40,164 bases of DNA from Bradyrhizobiaceae bacterium (GCA_947481635.1 CANKHJ010000015.1:1-40164); one strand, 5' to 3'; counted from the stretch's first letter, positions 7,696 through 16,080 are shown. Notes: a model not told the origin generated them from the letters alone. Translations and numbers: made by a program.

Positions 7696-7723
7696 GGCCA
7701 AGCCCTTGAAGGGGCCGTTTTTT
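7696..7723 (+). promoter_or_regulatory. Terminator-like hairpin plus T6 in the boxC leader (possible attenuator)
   Basis: GGCC (7696-7699) and GGCC (7713-7716) enclose further C/G pairing, followed by one G and six T (7718-7723). It lies about 75-100 bases before the boxC ATG, inside the 195-bp divergent region. The stem has an internal bulge (AAG), so it is weaker than a standard terminator. I cannot tell whether it acts. Confidence 0.25.
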
Positions 7724-7796
7724 GGCCCACCCGGCAGTGTAACCACACATGCTGCGTGAGCTTGCCACGGCCTCCAACTGCGCCCAAAATTCAGGC

Positions 7797-9428
7797 ATGA
7801 CCATCGATTTTCAAATTGATCCGAGCCGGTACCGCCATTGGCGCATCGAGCTCGCAGACGAAATCGCCTATCTGGTGATGGACGTCGATCCTGCCGGAGG
7901 GCTGTCGAGCGACTATGAGCTGAAACTCAATTCCTACGACTTGGCCGTCGACATCGAACTGGCGGACGCGGTGCAGCGGCTGCGCTTCGAGCACCCACGG
8001 GTGCGCGCGGTGGTCATCATGTCGGGCAAGGACAACGTCTTCTGCGCCGGCGCCAATATCCGCATGCTCGGCAAGGCGACGCACGCCCACAAGGTGAATT
8101 TCTGCAAATTCACCAACGAGACCCGGCTTGCGATCGAGGATGCCAGCGAGAATTCGAAACAGATCTATCTCTGCGCCGTGAATGGGCCCGCGGCCGGCGG
8201 CGGCTATGAGCTCGCGCTCGCCGCCGAACACATCATGCTGATCGATGACCGCCGCTCGTCGGTCGCCTTGCCGGAGACGCCGCTGCTGGCGGTGCTGCCG
8301 GGCACCGGCGGGCTCACCCGCGTGACTGACAAGCGCAAGGTGCGGCGCGACCTTGCCGACGTATTCTGCTCGATTGAGGAGGGCGTGCGCGGGCAGAAGG
8401 CGGTGGATTGGCGGCTGGTCGACGAGGCGGTGCCGAATTCAAAATGGAAGGAGGCAGTCGCCGCCCGCGCTAAGGAGCTGGCTGCGCGCTCGGACCGTCC
8501 GGCGGATGCCACGGGCATCGCGCTGACGCCGCTGCGGCGTGAGATCAGTGAGGATCGGATCCACTATCCGCATGTCGAGGTCGAGATCGACCGCACTCGG
8601 GCCATCGCCACGGTGACATTGCGCGGCCCGTCGGCGCCGGTGCCAGCGAGCATCGACGCGAGTTTCTGGCCGCTCGCGATGGCGCGTGAACTCGATGACG
8701 CGCTGCTGCATCTGCGCGCCAACGAATCGGCGATCGGCGTCGTCGTGTTCCGCACCGAAGGCGATGCATCCGCCGTGCTTGCCTACGACGACAGGCTGAG
8801 CGCCGATGGCGACTGGGCGATCCGCGAGGTGCGCCACTATCTCAAGCGCGTGCTCAAGCGCGTCGACATGATGGCGAAAAGCCTGGTCGCCGTGATCGAG
8901 CCCGGTTCGTGTTTTGCTGGAACGCTGGCAGAGGTTGTCTTCGCCTGCGACCGCGCGGTGATGCTGATCGGCGCGCGCGACGGCGAGAATCGTCCGCCGG
9001 CCGCGGTCACCCTCGGACAGATGAATTTCGGCGCTTATCCGATGGGCAACGGGATCAGCCGCCTGACGCAGCGGTTCCTCGGTGAGCCCGCATCGGTCGA
9101 GACCGCGAGAGCAACCATCGGTCGATCGCTCGCGGCGGAGGACGCTGAGACGCTCGGCCTGGTCACGTTCTCCTACGAGGCGTTCGATTTCGATGACGAG
9201 TTGCGCGTGATGCTGGAGGAGCGTGCGAGCTTCTCACCCGACGCGCTCACCGGCATGGAAGCCAACTTGCGCTTCGCCGGTCCCGAGACCATGGAGACGA
9301 AAATCTTCGGGCGCCTCACCGCGTGGCAGAACTGGATCTTCCAGCGTCCGAACTCGGTCGGCCAGCAGGGCGCGTTGAAGCTCTACGGCTCAGGCGTGCA
9401 GCCGACCTACGACAAGGAAAGGGTCTGA
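7797..9428 (+). CDS. boxC: 2,3-epoxybenzoyl-CoA dihydrolase (benzoyl-CoA-dihydrodiol lyase) BoxC
   Basis: A 543-aa protein matching BoxC in length and sequence. BoxC opens the ring of 2,3-epoxybenzoyl-CoA hydrolytically, giving 3,4-dehydroadipyl-CoA semialdehyde and formate in the aerobic hybrid benzoate pathway. It is a long crotonase-fold protein: ELKLNSYDLAVDIELADA (residues ~41-58) and SGKDNVFCAGANIRML (~76-91) form the first CoA pocket, GPAAGGGYELAL (~130-141) the oxyanion region, and a second crotonase-like half follows. I place the start at ATG 7797; the frame is open to 7749, and neither start has a strong SD. It is first in an operon with boxB, which begins 2 bases after its stop. 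Confidence 0.93.
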   Translation: MTIDFQIDPSRYRHWRIELADEIAYLVMDVDPAGGLSSDYELKLNSYDLAVDIELADAVQRLRFEHPRVRAVVIMSGKDNVFCAGANIRMLGKATHAHKVNFCKFTNETRLAIEDASENSKQIYLCAVNGPAAGGGYELALAAEHIMLIDDRRSSVALPETPLLAVLPGTGGLTRVTDKRKVRRDLADVFCSIEEGVRGQKAVDWRLVDEAVPNSKWKEAVAARAKELAARSDRPADATGIALTPLRREISEDRIHYPHVEVEIDRTRAIATVTLRGPSAPVPASIDASFWPLAMARELDDALLHLRANESAIGVVVFRTEGDASAVLAYDDRLSADGDWAIREVRHYLKRVLKRVDMMAKSLVAVIEPGSCFAGTLAEVVFACDRAVMLIGARDGENRPPAAVTLGQMNFGAYPMGNGISRLTQRFLGEPASVETARATIGRSLAAEDAETLGLVTFSYEAFDFDDELRVMLEERASFSPDALTGMEANLRFAGPETMETKIFGRLTAWQNWIFQRPNSVGQQGALKLYGSGVQPTYDKERV

Positions 9429-9430
9429 TC

Positions 9431-10876
9431 ATGACCGCGATCAACATCGACTATAACGGGCTGATCCCGAACAACGTCGAACTGGAAAAAGACGCCCGCG
9501 TGCAGAAGGCTCTGGAAAGCTGGCATCCCGGCTACATCGCCTGGTGGAAGGAGATGGGCCCGGACGGATTCCAGGATGCGCTGGTCTATCTGCGCACGGC
9601 GGTCTCGGTCGACAACCAGGGCTGGGCCAAATTCGATTACGTGCGCATGCCGGACTATCGCTGGGGCATCCTGCTCGCCAACCAGGAAGAGAATCGCACC
9701 ATCCCGTTCGGCGAGCATTTCGGCAAGCCGGCCTGGCAGGAGGTGCCTGGCGAGTATCGCGCGATGCTGCGCCGCCTGATCGTGATCCAAGGCGACACCG
9801 AGCCGGCGTCGGTGGAGCAGCAGCGTTACCTCGGCAAGACCGCGCCCTCGCTCTATGACTTGCGCAATGTGTTCCAGGTGAATGTCGAGGAGGGCCGCCA
9901 CCTCTGGGCGATGGTCTATCTGCTGCAGAAATATTTCGGCCGCGACGGCCGCGAAGAGGCCGAGGAATTGCTGCGCCGCCGCTCCGGCAGCCAGGACGCG
10001 CCGCGCATGCTCGGCGCCTTCAACGAGGCGACGCCAGACTGGCTGTCATTCTTCATGTTCACCTTCTTCACCGACCGTGACGGCAAGATGCAGCTCGAAA
10101 GCCTCGCGCAATCGGGCTTCGATCCGCTGTCGCGCACCTGCCGCTTCATGCTGACCGAGGAAGCGCATCACATGTTCGTCGGCGAAACCGGCGTTCGGCG
10201 CGTGATCCAGCGCACCTGCGAGGCGATGAAGGCAGCCGGCATCGAGGATGCGAACGACATCGCGGCGGTGCGCGCGCTCGGCGTGATCGACCTGCCGACC
10301 CTGCAGAAGAAATTGCACCTGCATTATTCGCTGTCGCTCGACCTGTTCGGCTCGGAGGTTTCCACCAATGCGGCGAACGCCTTCAATTCCGGCATCAAGG
10401 GGCGGTTTCGCGAGACCAATATCGAGGACGATCACCGGCTGACCAGCTCCACCTATCCGGTGCTGAAATTCGTCGATGGCGCGATCAAGCTGGTCGATGA
10501 GCCGGCGCTGACCGCGCTCAACATGCGGCTGCGCGACGACTACATCGCCGACTGTGCGCGCGGCATCGAGCGCTGGAACCAGATCTTCGCCCAAACCGGG
10601 GTGCAGTATCGGCTCGAATTGCCACATGTCGCGTTCCATCGCCATATCGGCGAATTCCGCGACGTCCATGCGACACCGACCGGCATCCTGATCGACGCGG
10701 CGACATTCCAGCGTGAGAAGGACAAGTGGCTGCCGTCGCCGCAGGATGGTGAATTCATCGCCTCGCTGATGAAGCCCGAACGCGAACCCGGAAAATTCGC
10801 CAATTGGATATCGCCGCCCGCGCGCGGCATCGATAACAAACCCGGCGATTTCGAGTATGTGAAGATCGCGGCTTAA
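9431..10876 (+). CDS. boxB: Benzoyl-CoA 2,3-epoxidase, diiron oxygenase subunit BoxB
   Basis: A 481-aa protein. BoxB is a soluble diiron oxygenase that converts benzoyl-CoA to its 2,3-epoxide, using electrons delivered by the reductase BoxA. Two ExxH motifs are visible, E154-x-x-H157 (EEGRHLW) and E244-x-x-H247 (EEAHHMF). Q120, E124 and D215 fall where the other reported iron ligands of Azoarcus BoxB would sit after a constant +4 offset, so the metal site looks complete. The ATG at 9431 follows AAGGAAAGG and is 2 bases behind boxC, while the longer reading frame overlaps boxC. No boxA, boxD or benzoate-CoA ligase is in the window. Confidence 0.95.
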   Translation: MTAINIDYNGLIPNNVELEKDARVQKALESWHPGYIAWWKEMGPDGFQDALVYLRTAVSVDNQGWAKFDYVRMPDYRWGILLANQEENRTIPFGEHFGKPAWQEVPGEYRAMLRRLIVIQGDTEPASVEQQRYLGKTAPSLYDLRNVFQVNVEEGRHLWAMVYLLQKYFGRDGREEAEELLRRRSGSQDAPRMLGAFNEATPDWLSFFMFTFFTDRDGKMQLESLAQSGFDPLSRTCRFMLTEEAHHMFVGETGVRRVIQRTCEAMKAAGIEDANDIAAVRALGVIDLPTLQKKLHLHYSLSLDLFGSEVSTNAANAFNSGIKGRFRETNIEDDHRLTSSTYPVLKFVDGAIKLVDEPALTALNMRLRDDYIADCARGIERWNQIFAQTGVQYRLELPHVAFHRHIGEFRDVHATPTGILIDAATFQREKDKWLPSPQDGEFIASLMKPEREPGKFANWISPPARGIDNKPGDFEYVKIAA

Positions 10877-10918
10877 AGCGACGACCGTAAAAGCGCTCGG
10901 CGAGGTCAGGGAAGAAAC

Positions 10919-11932
10919 GTGAAGGCAGTCATCCTCAATGAATTCGGTCCTCCCGGCGTGCTCCACCTCGCGGAGGTCGCGACGCCGGAGCCGGGTCCCG
11001 GTGAGGTGCTCATCAAGGTCCATGCCGTCTCGGTGAACCGCACGCTCGACCTGGTGGTGCGCGCCGGGACCTATGCGCGCAAGCCCGTCTTGCCGCATGT
11101 GTTGGGCGTCGATCCGGCCGGAATCGTCACCGCGGTCGGGCCGGGTGTGACCGGCCGCAAGATCGGCGATCGCGTGGTCACGCGGCCGGTGGTCGGCCTC
11201 GATGAGCGCGGCGCGCATCGTCTACTCGGCGTCAGCGTCTGGGGCGGTTATGCGGAATATGTGAAGGTGCCGGCCAACGTCACCCATATCATTCCTGACA
11301 CTCTCGACTTCAAGACCGCGGTGGTGGTCGCACGTCACGCCCCGCTCGCCTTCGCGCAATTGCGCGACCGCGCCAAGGTGCAGCCCGGCGAATGGGTGCT
11401 GGTGATGGGCGCGGCCGGCGGTCTCGGCAGCGCCGCGGTGCAGATCGCGAAGCATCTCGGCGCCAAGGTCATTGCCGGCGCCGGCGGCGACGAGCGTGTC
11501 GCGGCGGCAATGGCGCTCGGCGCCGATGCCGGTGTGAATTACCGCAGCCAGGATCTCACCGCCGAGGTGATGCGGATCACCCAAGGCGCAGGCGTGAATG
11601 TCGTGATTGAGAATATCGGCGATCCGGACCTGTTTGCGAAAGCCTTCGCGACCATCGCGTTGCGCGGCCGGCTGGTCACGGCCGGCGGCCACGGCGGCGG
11701 CACGGTGCCGCTGGACGTTAAGCGCCTCTACCTCAACCATATCACCATCATAGGCGCGCCGTCGGAAACCGGCGTCGACGTCGACATGAGCCTGCGCGTC
11801 GCGGCGGAGGGTCGTCTCAAAGTGATGGTCGACCAGGTCCTGCCGCTGAGCCAGGCGGCGCATGCACATGAACTCGTCGATGCACGTGGTGGACTCGGTA
11901 AGGTTCTGCTCGACCCGACGCGGTTCGATTGA
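10919..11932 (+). CDS. Zinc-independent MDR oxidoreductase (quinone reductase-like) in the boxCB-pobA operon
   Basis: A 337-aa medium-chain dehydrogenase/reductase. The N-terminal catalytic GroES-like domain is followed by a Rossmann domain with GAAGGLG at residues 164-170. The GHE zinc motif of true alcohol dehydrogenases is replaced by LGVDPAG near residues 62-68, so this belongs with quinone/enone reductases using NAD(P)H. GTG at 10919 is preceded by AGGGAAG. It sits 42 bases after boxB and 8 before pobA, so it is probably co-transcribed. It could act on an aromatic or ring-cleavage intermediate, or conceivably support electron supply, but its substrate is unknown. Confidence 0.83.
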   Translation: MKAVILNEFGPPGVLHLAEVATPEPGPGEVLIKVHAVSVNRTLDLVVRAGTYARKPVLPHVLGVDPAGIVTAVGPGVTGRKIGDRVVTRPVVGLDERGAHRLLGVSVWGGYAEYVKVPANVTHIIPDTLDFKTAVVVARHAPLAFAQLRDRAKVQPGEWVLVMGAAGGLGSAAVQIAKHLGAKVIAGAGGDERVAAAMALGADAGVNYRSQDLTAEVMRITQGAGVNVVIENIGDPDLFAKAFATIALRGRLVTAGGHGGGTVPLDVKRLYLNHITIIGAPSETGVDVDMSLRVAAEGRLKVMVDQVLPLSQAAHAHELVDARGGLGKVLLDPTRFD

Positions 11933-11940
11933 AAGGCTGA

Positions 11941-13119
11941 ATGATGCGCACCAAAGTCGGAATCATCGGGGCGGGGCCGGCTGGCTTGTTCCTGGCTCAT
12001 CTGCTCGATCGCGCCGGGATCGACAATGTCCTGCTCGAAGCGCGCAGCCGCGACTATGTCGAGGCGCGCGTGCGCGCCGGCGTGCTCGAACCCGGCACGG
12101 TGGATGTCATGACGCAGCTTGGGCTCGACGGCCGCATGCGGCGGGAGTCCATGATCGACCGGGTCATCGATTTCCGCTTCGAGGGGCGCATCATGCGCGT
12201 GCCGCTGGAAGCCACGACCGGCCAGCACGTCACGATCTACGGCCAGCAGGAGGTGGTGAAGGATTTGATCGCGGCGCGCCTGGCGCGCGGCGGAGAGATC
12301 CAGTTCGAGGCGCCGGTGACAGGGCTCGAGGGCATCGACGGGACCAACCCGGTGATCCGCTACAAGCACGCGGGCGCCGATCACGCACTGGAATGCGATG
12401 TCATTGCCGGCTGTGACGGATTCCACGGTGTCTGCCGCCCGGCGATCCCGCAATCGGCGATCACCATCTACGACCACGAATTCCCGTTCGCGTGGTTCGG
12501 AATCATCTCGCGGTCGCCGCCGATCGCCGAAATGACCTATGCCAATCATTCGACCGGCTTTGCGCTCTGCAGCCGCCGCTCGCCGCAGGTCTCACGCCAC
12601 TATGTGCAGGTGGCGTCGAACGAAGACATCGACAAATGGTCCGATGCCCAGTTCTGGGACGCGTTGCACCTGCGCATGGGCGACACGGGCATCAACGAGA
12701 TCATCGAAGGCGAGATCGTGCAACGCGATATCGCGCAGCTTCGCGCCTTTGTCGCCGCGCCGATGCGATACGGACGTCTGTTCCTGGCCGGCGATGCCGC
12801 GCATATCGTGCCGCCGACTGGCGCCAAGGGCTTGAACCTTGCGGTGGCCGACGTGCGGGTGCTGTCACGCGCATTGGAGGATTTCTTCCGCAGCAATTCG
12901 ACCGAGCGCCTCGACCGTTATTCGGACGTCGCACTGCGGCGGGTATGGAAGGCGGTGCGCTATTCCACCTACATGACCAACCTGCTGCACCGCTATGACA
13001 CGCATTCGGCCTTCGACCGGAAGATCCAAGTCACCGAGCTCGACTATATTTCCAGCTCCGAGGCGATGCAGAAGGCGCTCGCCGAGAATTACGTCGGATT
13101 GCCGTTCGAGGACCAGTAA
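11941..13119 (+). CDS. pobA: 4-hydroxybenzoate 3-monooxygenase PobA
   Basis: A 392-aa class A flavoprotein monooxygenase that turns 4-hydroxybenzoate, NADPH and O2 into protocatechuate. GAGPAG (residues 10-15) binds FAD; the mid-protein DG motif is in GCDGFHG; GDAAHIVPPTGAKGLNLA is the second FAD motif. The region SRHYVQVASNEDIDKWSD matches the Pseudomonas enzyme around its substrate site, and the C-terminal AENYVGLPFED retains the active-site Tyr region. The ATG at 11941 is followed directly by a second ATG at 11944, and either could be used; AAGG lies just upstream. It is last in the boxC-boxB-MDR-pobA operon. Protocatechuate ring-cleavage genes are not in the window. Confidence 0.93.
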   Translation: MMRTKVGIIGAGPAGLFLAHLLDRAGIDNVLLEARSRDYVEARVRAGVLEPGTVDVMTQLGLDGRMRRESMIDRVIDFRFEGRIMRVPLEATTGQHVTIYGQQEVVKDLIAARLARGGEIQFEAPVTGLEGIDGTNPVIRYKHAGADHALECDVIAGCDGFHGVCRPAIPQSAITIYDHEFPFAWFGIISRSPPIAEMTYANHSTGFALCSRRSPQVSRHYVQVASNEDIDKWSDAQFWDALHLRMGDTGINEIIEGEIVQRDIAQLRAFVAAPMRYGRLFLAGDAAHIVPPTGAKGLNLAVADVRVLSRALEDFFRSNSTERLDRYSDVALRRVWKAVRYSTYMTNLLHRYDTHSAFDRKIQVTELDYISSSEAMQKALAENYVGLPFEDQ

Positions 13120-13190
13120 AGCGAAATCAGGAGATATCGATGATGTTGCGCCGGTCGATTTGCGCCGCCTGATTTCGGATTCTGATGGCG

Positions 13191-13844
13191 TCAATCCGCC
13201 GGCATGGCCGCCAGAATATCCGCGCCGGTGCGCGTGATGTGCTTGGTCATCAGCCGGCAGGCCTCGGCGGTGTCGCGCTTGAGCGCGGCGGCGGCAATGT
13301 CGCGGTGCTCTTCGTGCGAATCGCGCGTCTGCCGGTTTCCCTTCAGGTAGGTACGGCGGTAGCGATCGGCATGGTCGTGCAATGAATTGCAGAACTGCAC
13401 CAGTAACGGCGCGCCGCAGGCCTTAATCAGCGCGGTGTGAAACTGCCGGTGCCAGTATTCCCAGTCCTCGTTGGCCTGCGCGGCGTTGCGGTCCTTGATG
13501 TAGGACAGCTTTTCGAGCCGATGCAGCGTCGATACGATCTCCGCCTCCCACGCATCGTCTCCCAGCTTGATGGCGCGCTCGAGCGCCATGACCTCGAGAC
13601 TTGAGCGCAGCCAGACGATCTCCTGCAGATTGTCGCGAGACGCAGGTGCGGCGCGGAAGCCGCGATTCTCGTCGGACTCGACCAGGCGTTCGGCCACCAA
13701 TTGCGAGAGCGCCTCACGCAATGGGCTGAGGCTGACACCGTAGGAGGTGCGGATGCGGTCGACATTGATTTTGATGCCGGGCGCGATCTCCCCTTTGAGG
13801 ATTTCACCACGAAGCCGGCTGAGAACGTTGGTCGAAACTGTCAA
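13191..13844 (-). CDS. GntR family regulator with FCD effector domain
   Basis: A 217-aa transcription factor. Residues ~8-68 form the winged helix-turn-helix, with the GntR recognition segment SLSPLREALSQLVAERLV. The rest is an all-helical FCD domain with histidines placed as in metal-assisted ligand binding (YWHRQFH near residue 135, HEEHRD near 185). Such proteins usually repress a neighbouring catabolic operon until a small organic acid binds. The start is TTG at 13842-13844, backed by GAGGAA six bases upstream. It diverges from the DapA-like gene, and the shared 174-bp region carries a strong inverted repeat, so it most likely controls that cassette and itself. It is convergent with pobA. 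Confidence 0.88.
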   Translation of the reverse strand: MTVSTNVLSRLRGEILKGEIAPGIKINVDRIRTSYGVSLSPLREALSQLVAERLVESDENRGFRAAPASRDNLQEIVWLRSSLEVMALERAIKLGDDAWEAEIVSTLHRLEKLSYIKDRNAAQANEDWEYWHRQFHTALIKACGAPLLVQFCNSLHDHADRYRRTYLKGNRQTRDSHEEHRDIAAAALKRDTAEACRLMTKHITRTGADILAAMPAD

Positions 13845-13868
13845 AGGCTGCTTCCTCTGTTGATTCGA

Positions 13869-13897
13869 CGATAGCCGAATAATCTATGATTTTCAAA
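13869..13897 (-). promoter_or_regulatory. Putative promoter of the GntR regulator gene
   Basis: On the minus strand TTGAAA (13892-13897) and TATCGT (13869-13874) are separated by exactly 17 bases, about 25 bases before the TTG start. The -35 overlaps the left arm of the 36-bp inverted repeat, and the spacer contains a further half-site, so autorepression is plausible. Confidence 0.5.
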
Positions 13898-13930
13898 TAA
13901 TCGATGATCACGTTGACATCGATTATTTGC
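13879..13930. promoter_or_regulatory. Operator region: perfect 13-bp inverted repeat plus an extra half-site
   Basis: CAAATAATCGATG (13895-13907) and CATCGATTATTTG (13918-13930) are perfect inverted arms around a 10-base spacer. A third copy, AATAATCTATGAT (13879-13891), repeats the left arm (AATAATCGATGAT at 13897-13909) at an exact 18-bp period with one change. The array covers the -35 regions of both divergent genes, the position expected for binding sites of the adjacent GntR protein. Confidence 0.7.
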
Positions 13931-13942
13931 CGGGTTACCTCC
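13914..13942 (+). promoter_or_regulatory. Putative promoter of the DapA-like/OCD/TctC cassette
   Basis: A consensus -35 TTGACA lies at 13914-13919 and overlaps the right arm of the inverted repeat. Seventeen bases later TACCTC (13937-13942) is a poor -10, so the exact element is uncertain. The GTG start of the first gene is about 75 bases further on. Confidence 0.35.
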
Positions 13943-14018
13943 GACGCAACGCATCAAGCTGCCGCGTCGGCCCCGCGATTCTGCGGGGCGGCCAAGTGCT
14001 CCGTCGGGAGAGAGACCA

Positions 14019-15035
14019 GTGCCTGGATATATCAAGGAGGATGCACGCTCGTGGGGCCGCCGGACCATGCAGGGATGCGTGAATGTCACGATCCCAAGCT
14101 TCACGCGCGATCTGAAGCGTCTCAACGAGAAGGGGATCCGTCACGACATCCGGCGCGCGATCGAACTCGGCTTTGAAGGCACGCTGCTGGTCTCCGAGGT
14201 CAACATCACCATCGACGAGTATCGCCAGTTCACCGCCTGGGCGGCTGACGAGGCCAAAGGTCGGCTGCATCTCGTGGTGCATGCCGCGTTCGGCACGCTC
14301 GAAGACAATATCGAGGCCACCAATCTCGCGAGCGCGGCCGGCGCGGATTATGTGCTGCTGTCCTATCCGGCGAATTTCTATCCGACCTCGGAGCAGGAGG
14401 TCTTTGATTATACCAAGGCTTATTGCGACGCCATCGATCTCGGCGTGATGCTGTTTCCGGTGCCGCTGTGGAATTTCGGACGCCTGCATCCGGCTGATAT
14501 CTCGCCCGAGATGCTGGAGCGGATGGTGGCGGAAATTCCGAACGTGATCGCCATCAAGGCGGAAGGCGCGATGCCGCTGATCGGCGGGCTGCTCGACGTC
14601 TACCGGCGCCTGCACGACAAGGTGGTGATCTCGTCTCCGCTGGAGAAGGACATCATCCCGCTGATGTCGGTGATGAATTTTCAATATAGCGGCACCAGCA
14701 ATTTTGAATATTATGGCGACGTCATGCCGCGCATGTTCAAGCTGGCGAAAGCCGGTGACTTGGACGGAGCGATGAAGCTCTATTGGCAAATTCAACCTGC
14801 ACGGCAGGCCAATTCGTCGCTGAACACCTACGTGTCGGGAACGCTGTTTCTCAACCGCATGATGTGGAAATTCCAGGGCTGGCTGAGCGGCATGAATGGC
14901 GGACCGTTGCGGCATCCGACTATGAAGATCAGCGACGGCCACATGGCCGTGCTGCGGCGCGGCGCGGAGGCCGCGGGGCTCAATCCGTCGAAAGATCCCA
15001 ACGCCGCGTTCTTCGTGGGCCGCAATCCCGAATAG
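14019..15035 (+). CDS. Deviant dihydrodipicolinate synthase (DapA)-family protein
   Basis: A 338-aa protein with the (beta/alpha)8 class I aldolase pattern of the DapA/NAL superfamily. Lys180 in VIAIKAEG aligns with the Schiff-base lysine. The position of the catalytic Tyr (YNVP in DapA) reads FPVP, so Tyr is Phe146, and the GTTGE substrate motif is shortened to LLVSE near residues 56-60. It is therefore unlikely to be the lysine-pathway enzyme; an aldolase, lyase or dehydratase acting on another oxo acid is more likely. GTG at 14019 has GGGAG eight bases upstream. It is the first gene of the GntR-controlled cassette, followed after 37 bases by the OCD-family gene. Confidence 0.8.
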   Translation: MPGYIKEDARSWGRRTMQGCVNVTIPSFTRDLKRLNEKGIRHDIRRAIELGFEGTLLVSEVNITIDEYRQFTAWAADEAKGRLHLVVHAAFGTLEDNIEATNLASAAGADYVLLSYPANFYPTSEQEVFDYTKAYCDAIDLGVMLFPVPLWNFGRLHPADISPEMLERMVAEIPNVIAIKAEGAMPLIGGLLDVYRRLHDKVVISSPLEKDIIPLMSVMNFQYSGTSNFEYYGDVMPRMFKLAKAGDLDGAMKLYWQIQPARQANSSLNTYVSGTLFLNRMMWKFQGWLSGMNGGPLRHPTMKISDGHMAVLRRGAEAAGLNPSKDPNAAFFVGRNPE

Positions 15036-15072
15036 CCGCGACCTCAACGCGGCCGATCCAGCAAGGTTCAAG

Positions 15073-16080
15073 ATGACGAATGCACCGTGGTTCGTGTCGG
15101 CGCAGACCGCGAGCGAGGTCATCACCTGGCCGGAACTGATCGACACCCTGCGCAACGCTTACGCGATGCCGCATACCGAAGAGGAGAACCCGCCGCGCAC
15201 AGTGGCGCGCGGGCAGGGGACCTGGATCCGGTCGCTCTGCGCCATCCTGCCGACACGCACGGTGATGGGCGCCAAAATATTTGGCCTGAGCCGACAACGG
15301 GCGGTTACGTACACCGTTGTGCTGTTTGACCAGGAGACCGGCCGCATCGCGGGCTTGCTTGACGGCGAGAGCTTGACCGCATTCCGCACTGCCGCGACAT
15401 CCGCCGTCGCGGTCGATCGCGTCATGCCGCCGGGCCCGGTGACGCTGGGGGTGCTCGGCAGCGGCAGCGAGGCGAATTCGCATGTCCGCGCGATCGCTGC
15501 CATTCGTCCCATCCAGCGCCTTTCTGTCTTCAGTCCATCGGCGGATAATCGCGAGGAATTCGCCGCGACCTTCCGGCGCGAGCTGGGGATTGACTGCACC
15601 GCGGTCGAGACCGCCCGGGCCGCGGTCACCGATCATTCGCTGCTGGTGGCTGCGGCGCGCTCGCGGGATGAGACGCCGATCTTCGAGAGCATTTGGGTCA
15701 ACGACGGAACCTTCATCGTGTCGGTCGGCTCGACGCTGCCCGACCAACGCGAAGTCGAGACCGCGCTGATCGCCCGCTCCGACCTGATCATCGCCGACGC
15801 GCCGGAGGAGGTTGCGGAGGGCACCGGCGATTTCATCGCCGCGCATCGCGCAGGCATTCAGTTCCACGACAAACTGGTGTCGCTGAATGACCTCGCCCGG
15901 GGCTTGGTCGACGACCGGCTGCGCGACGCGCGGCTTCCGATCTTCAAGTCGGTCGGGTCGGCGATCCAGGATCTGGTTGTCGCCGAGCTCGCGCTGCGCA
16001 AGGCAAAAGAAAACGGTACTGCGACACAATTGCCCGCCGAATTCGTGCTGAAGCCAGGGAAGCGGCCCAAAAAGACATGA
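15073..16080 (+). CDS. Ornithine cyclodeaminase / mu-crystallin family protein
   Basis: A 335-aa NAD(P)-binding protein. The Rossmann motif is GSGSEA at residues 129-134. Conserved Lys68 (GAKIFG) and Arg105 (LTAFRTAATSA) match the substrate-carboxylate residues of the family. Members include ornithine cyclodeaminase, ketimine reductases, alanine dehydrogenase and pyrroline-2-carboxylate reductase, and sequence alone does not decide between them. AAGG precedes the ATG by 6 bases. Pairing with a DapA-like enzyme recalls hydroxyproline-type pathways, where one family deaminates and the other reduces a cyclic imine, but the other genes of those pathways are missing. Its TGA overlaps an ATG at 16077. 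Confidence 0.87.
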   Translation: MTNAPWFVSAQTASEVITWPELIDTLRNAYAMPHTEEENPPRTVARGQGTWIRSLCAILPTRTVMGAKIFGLSRQRAVTYTVVLFDQETGRIAGLLDGESLTAFRTAATSAVAVDRVMPPGPVTLGVLGSGSEANSHVRAIAAIRPIQRLSVFSPSADNREEFAATFRRELGIDCTAVETARAAVTDHSLLVAAARSRDETPIFESIWVNDGTFIVSVGSTLPDQREVETALIARSDLIIADAPEEVAEGTGDFIAAHRAGIQFHDKLVSLNDLARGLVDDRLRDARLPIFKSVGSAIQDLVVAELALRKAKENGTATQLPAEFVLKPGKRPKKT

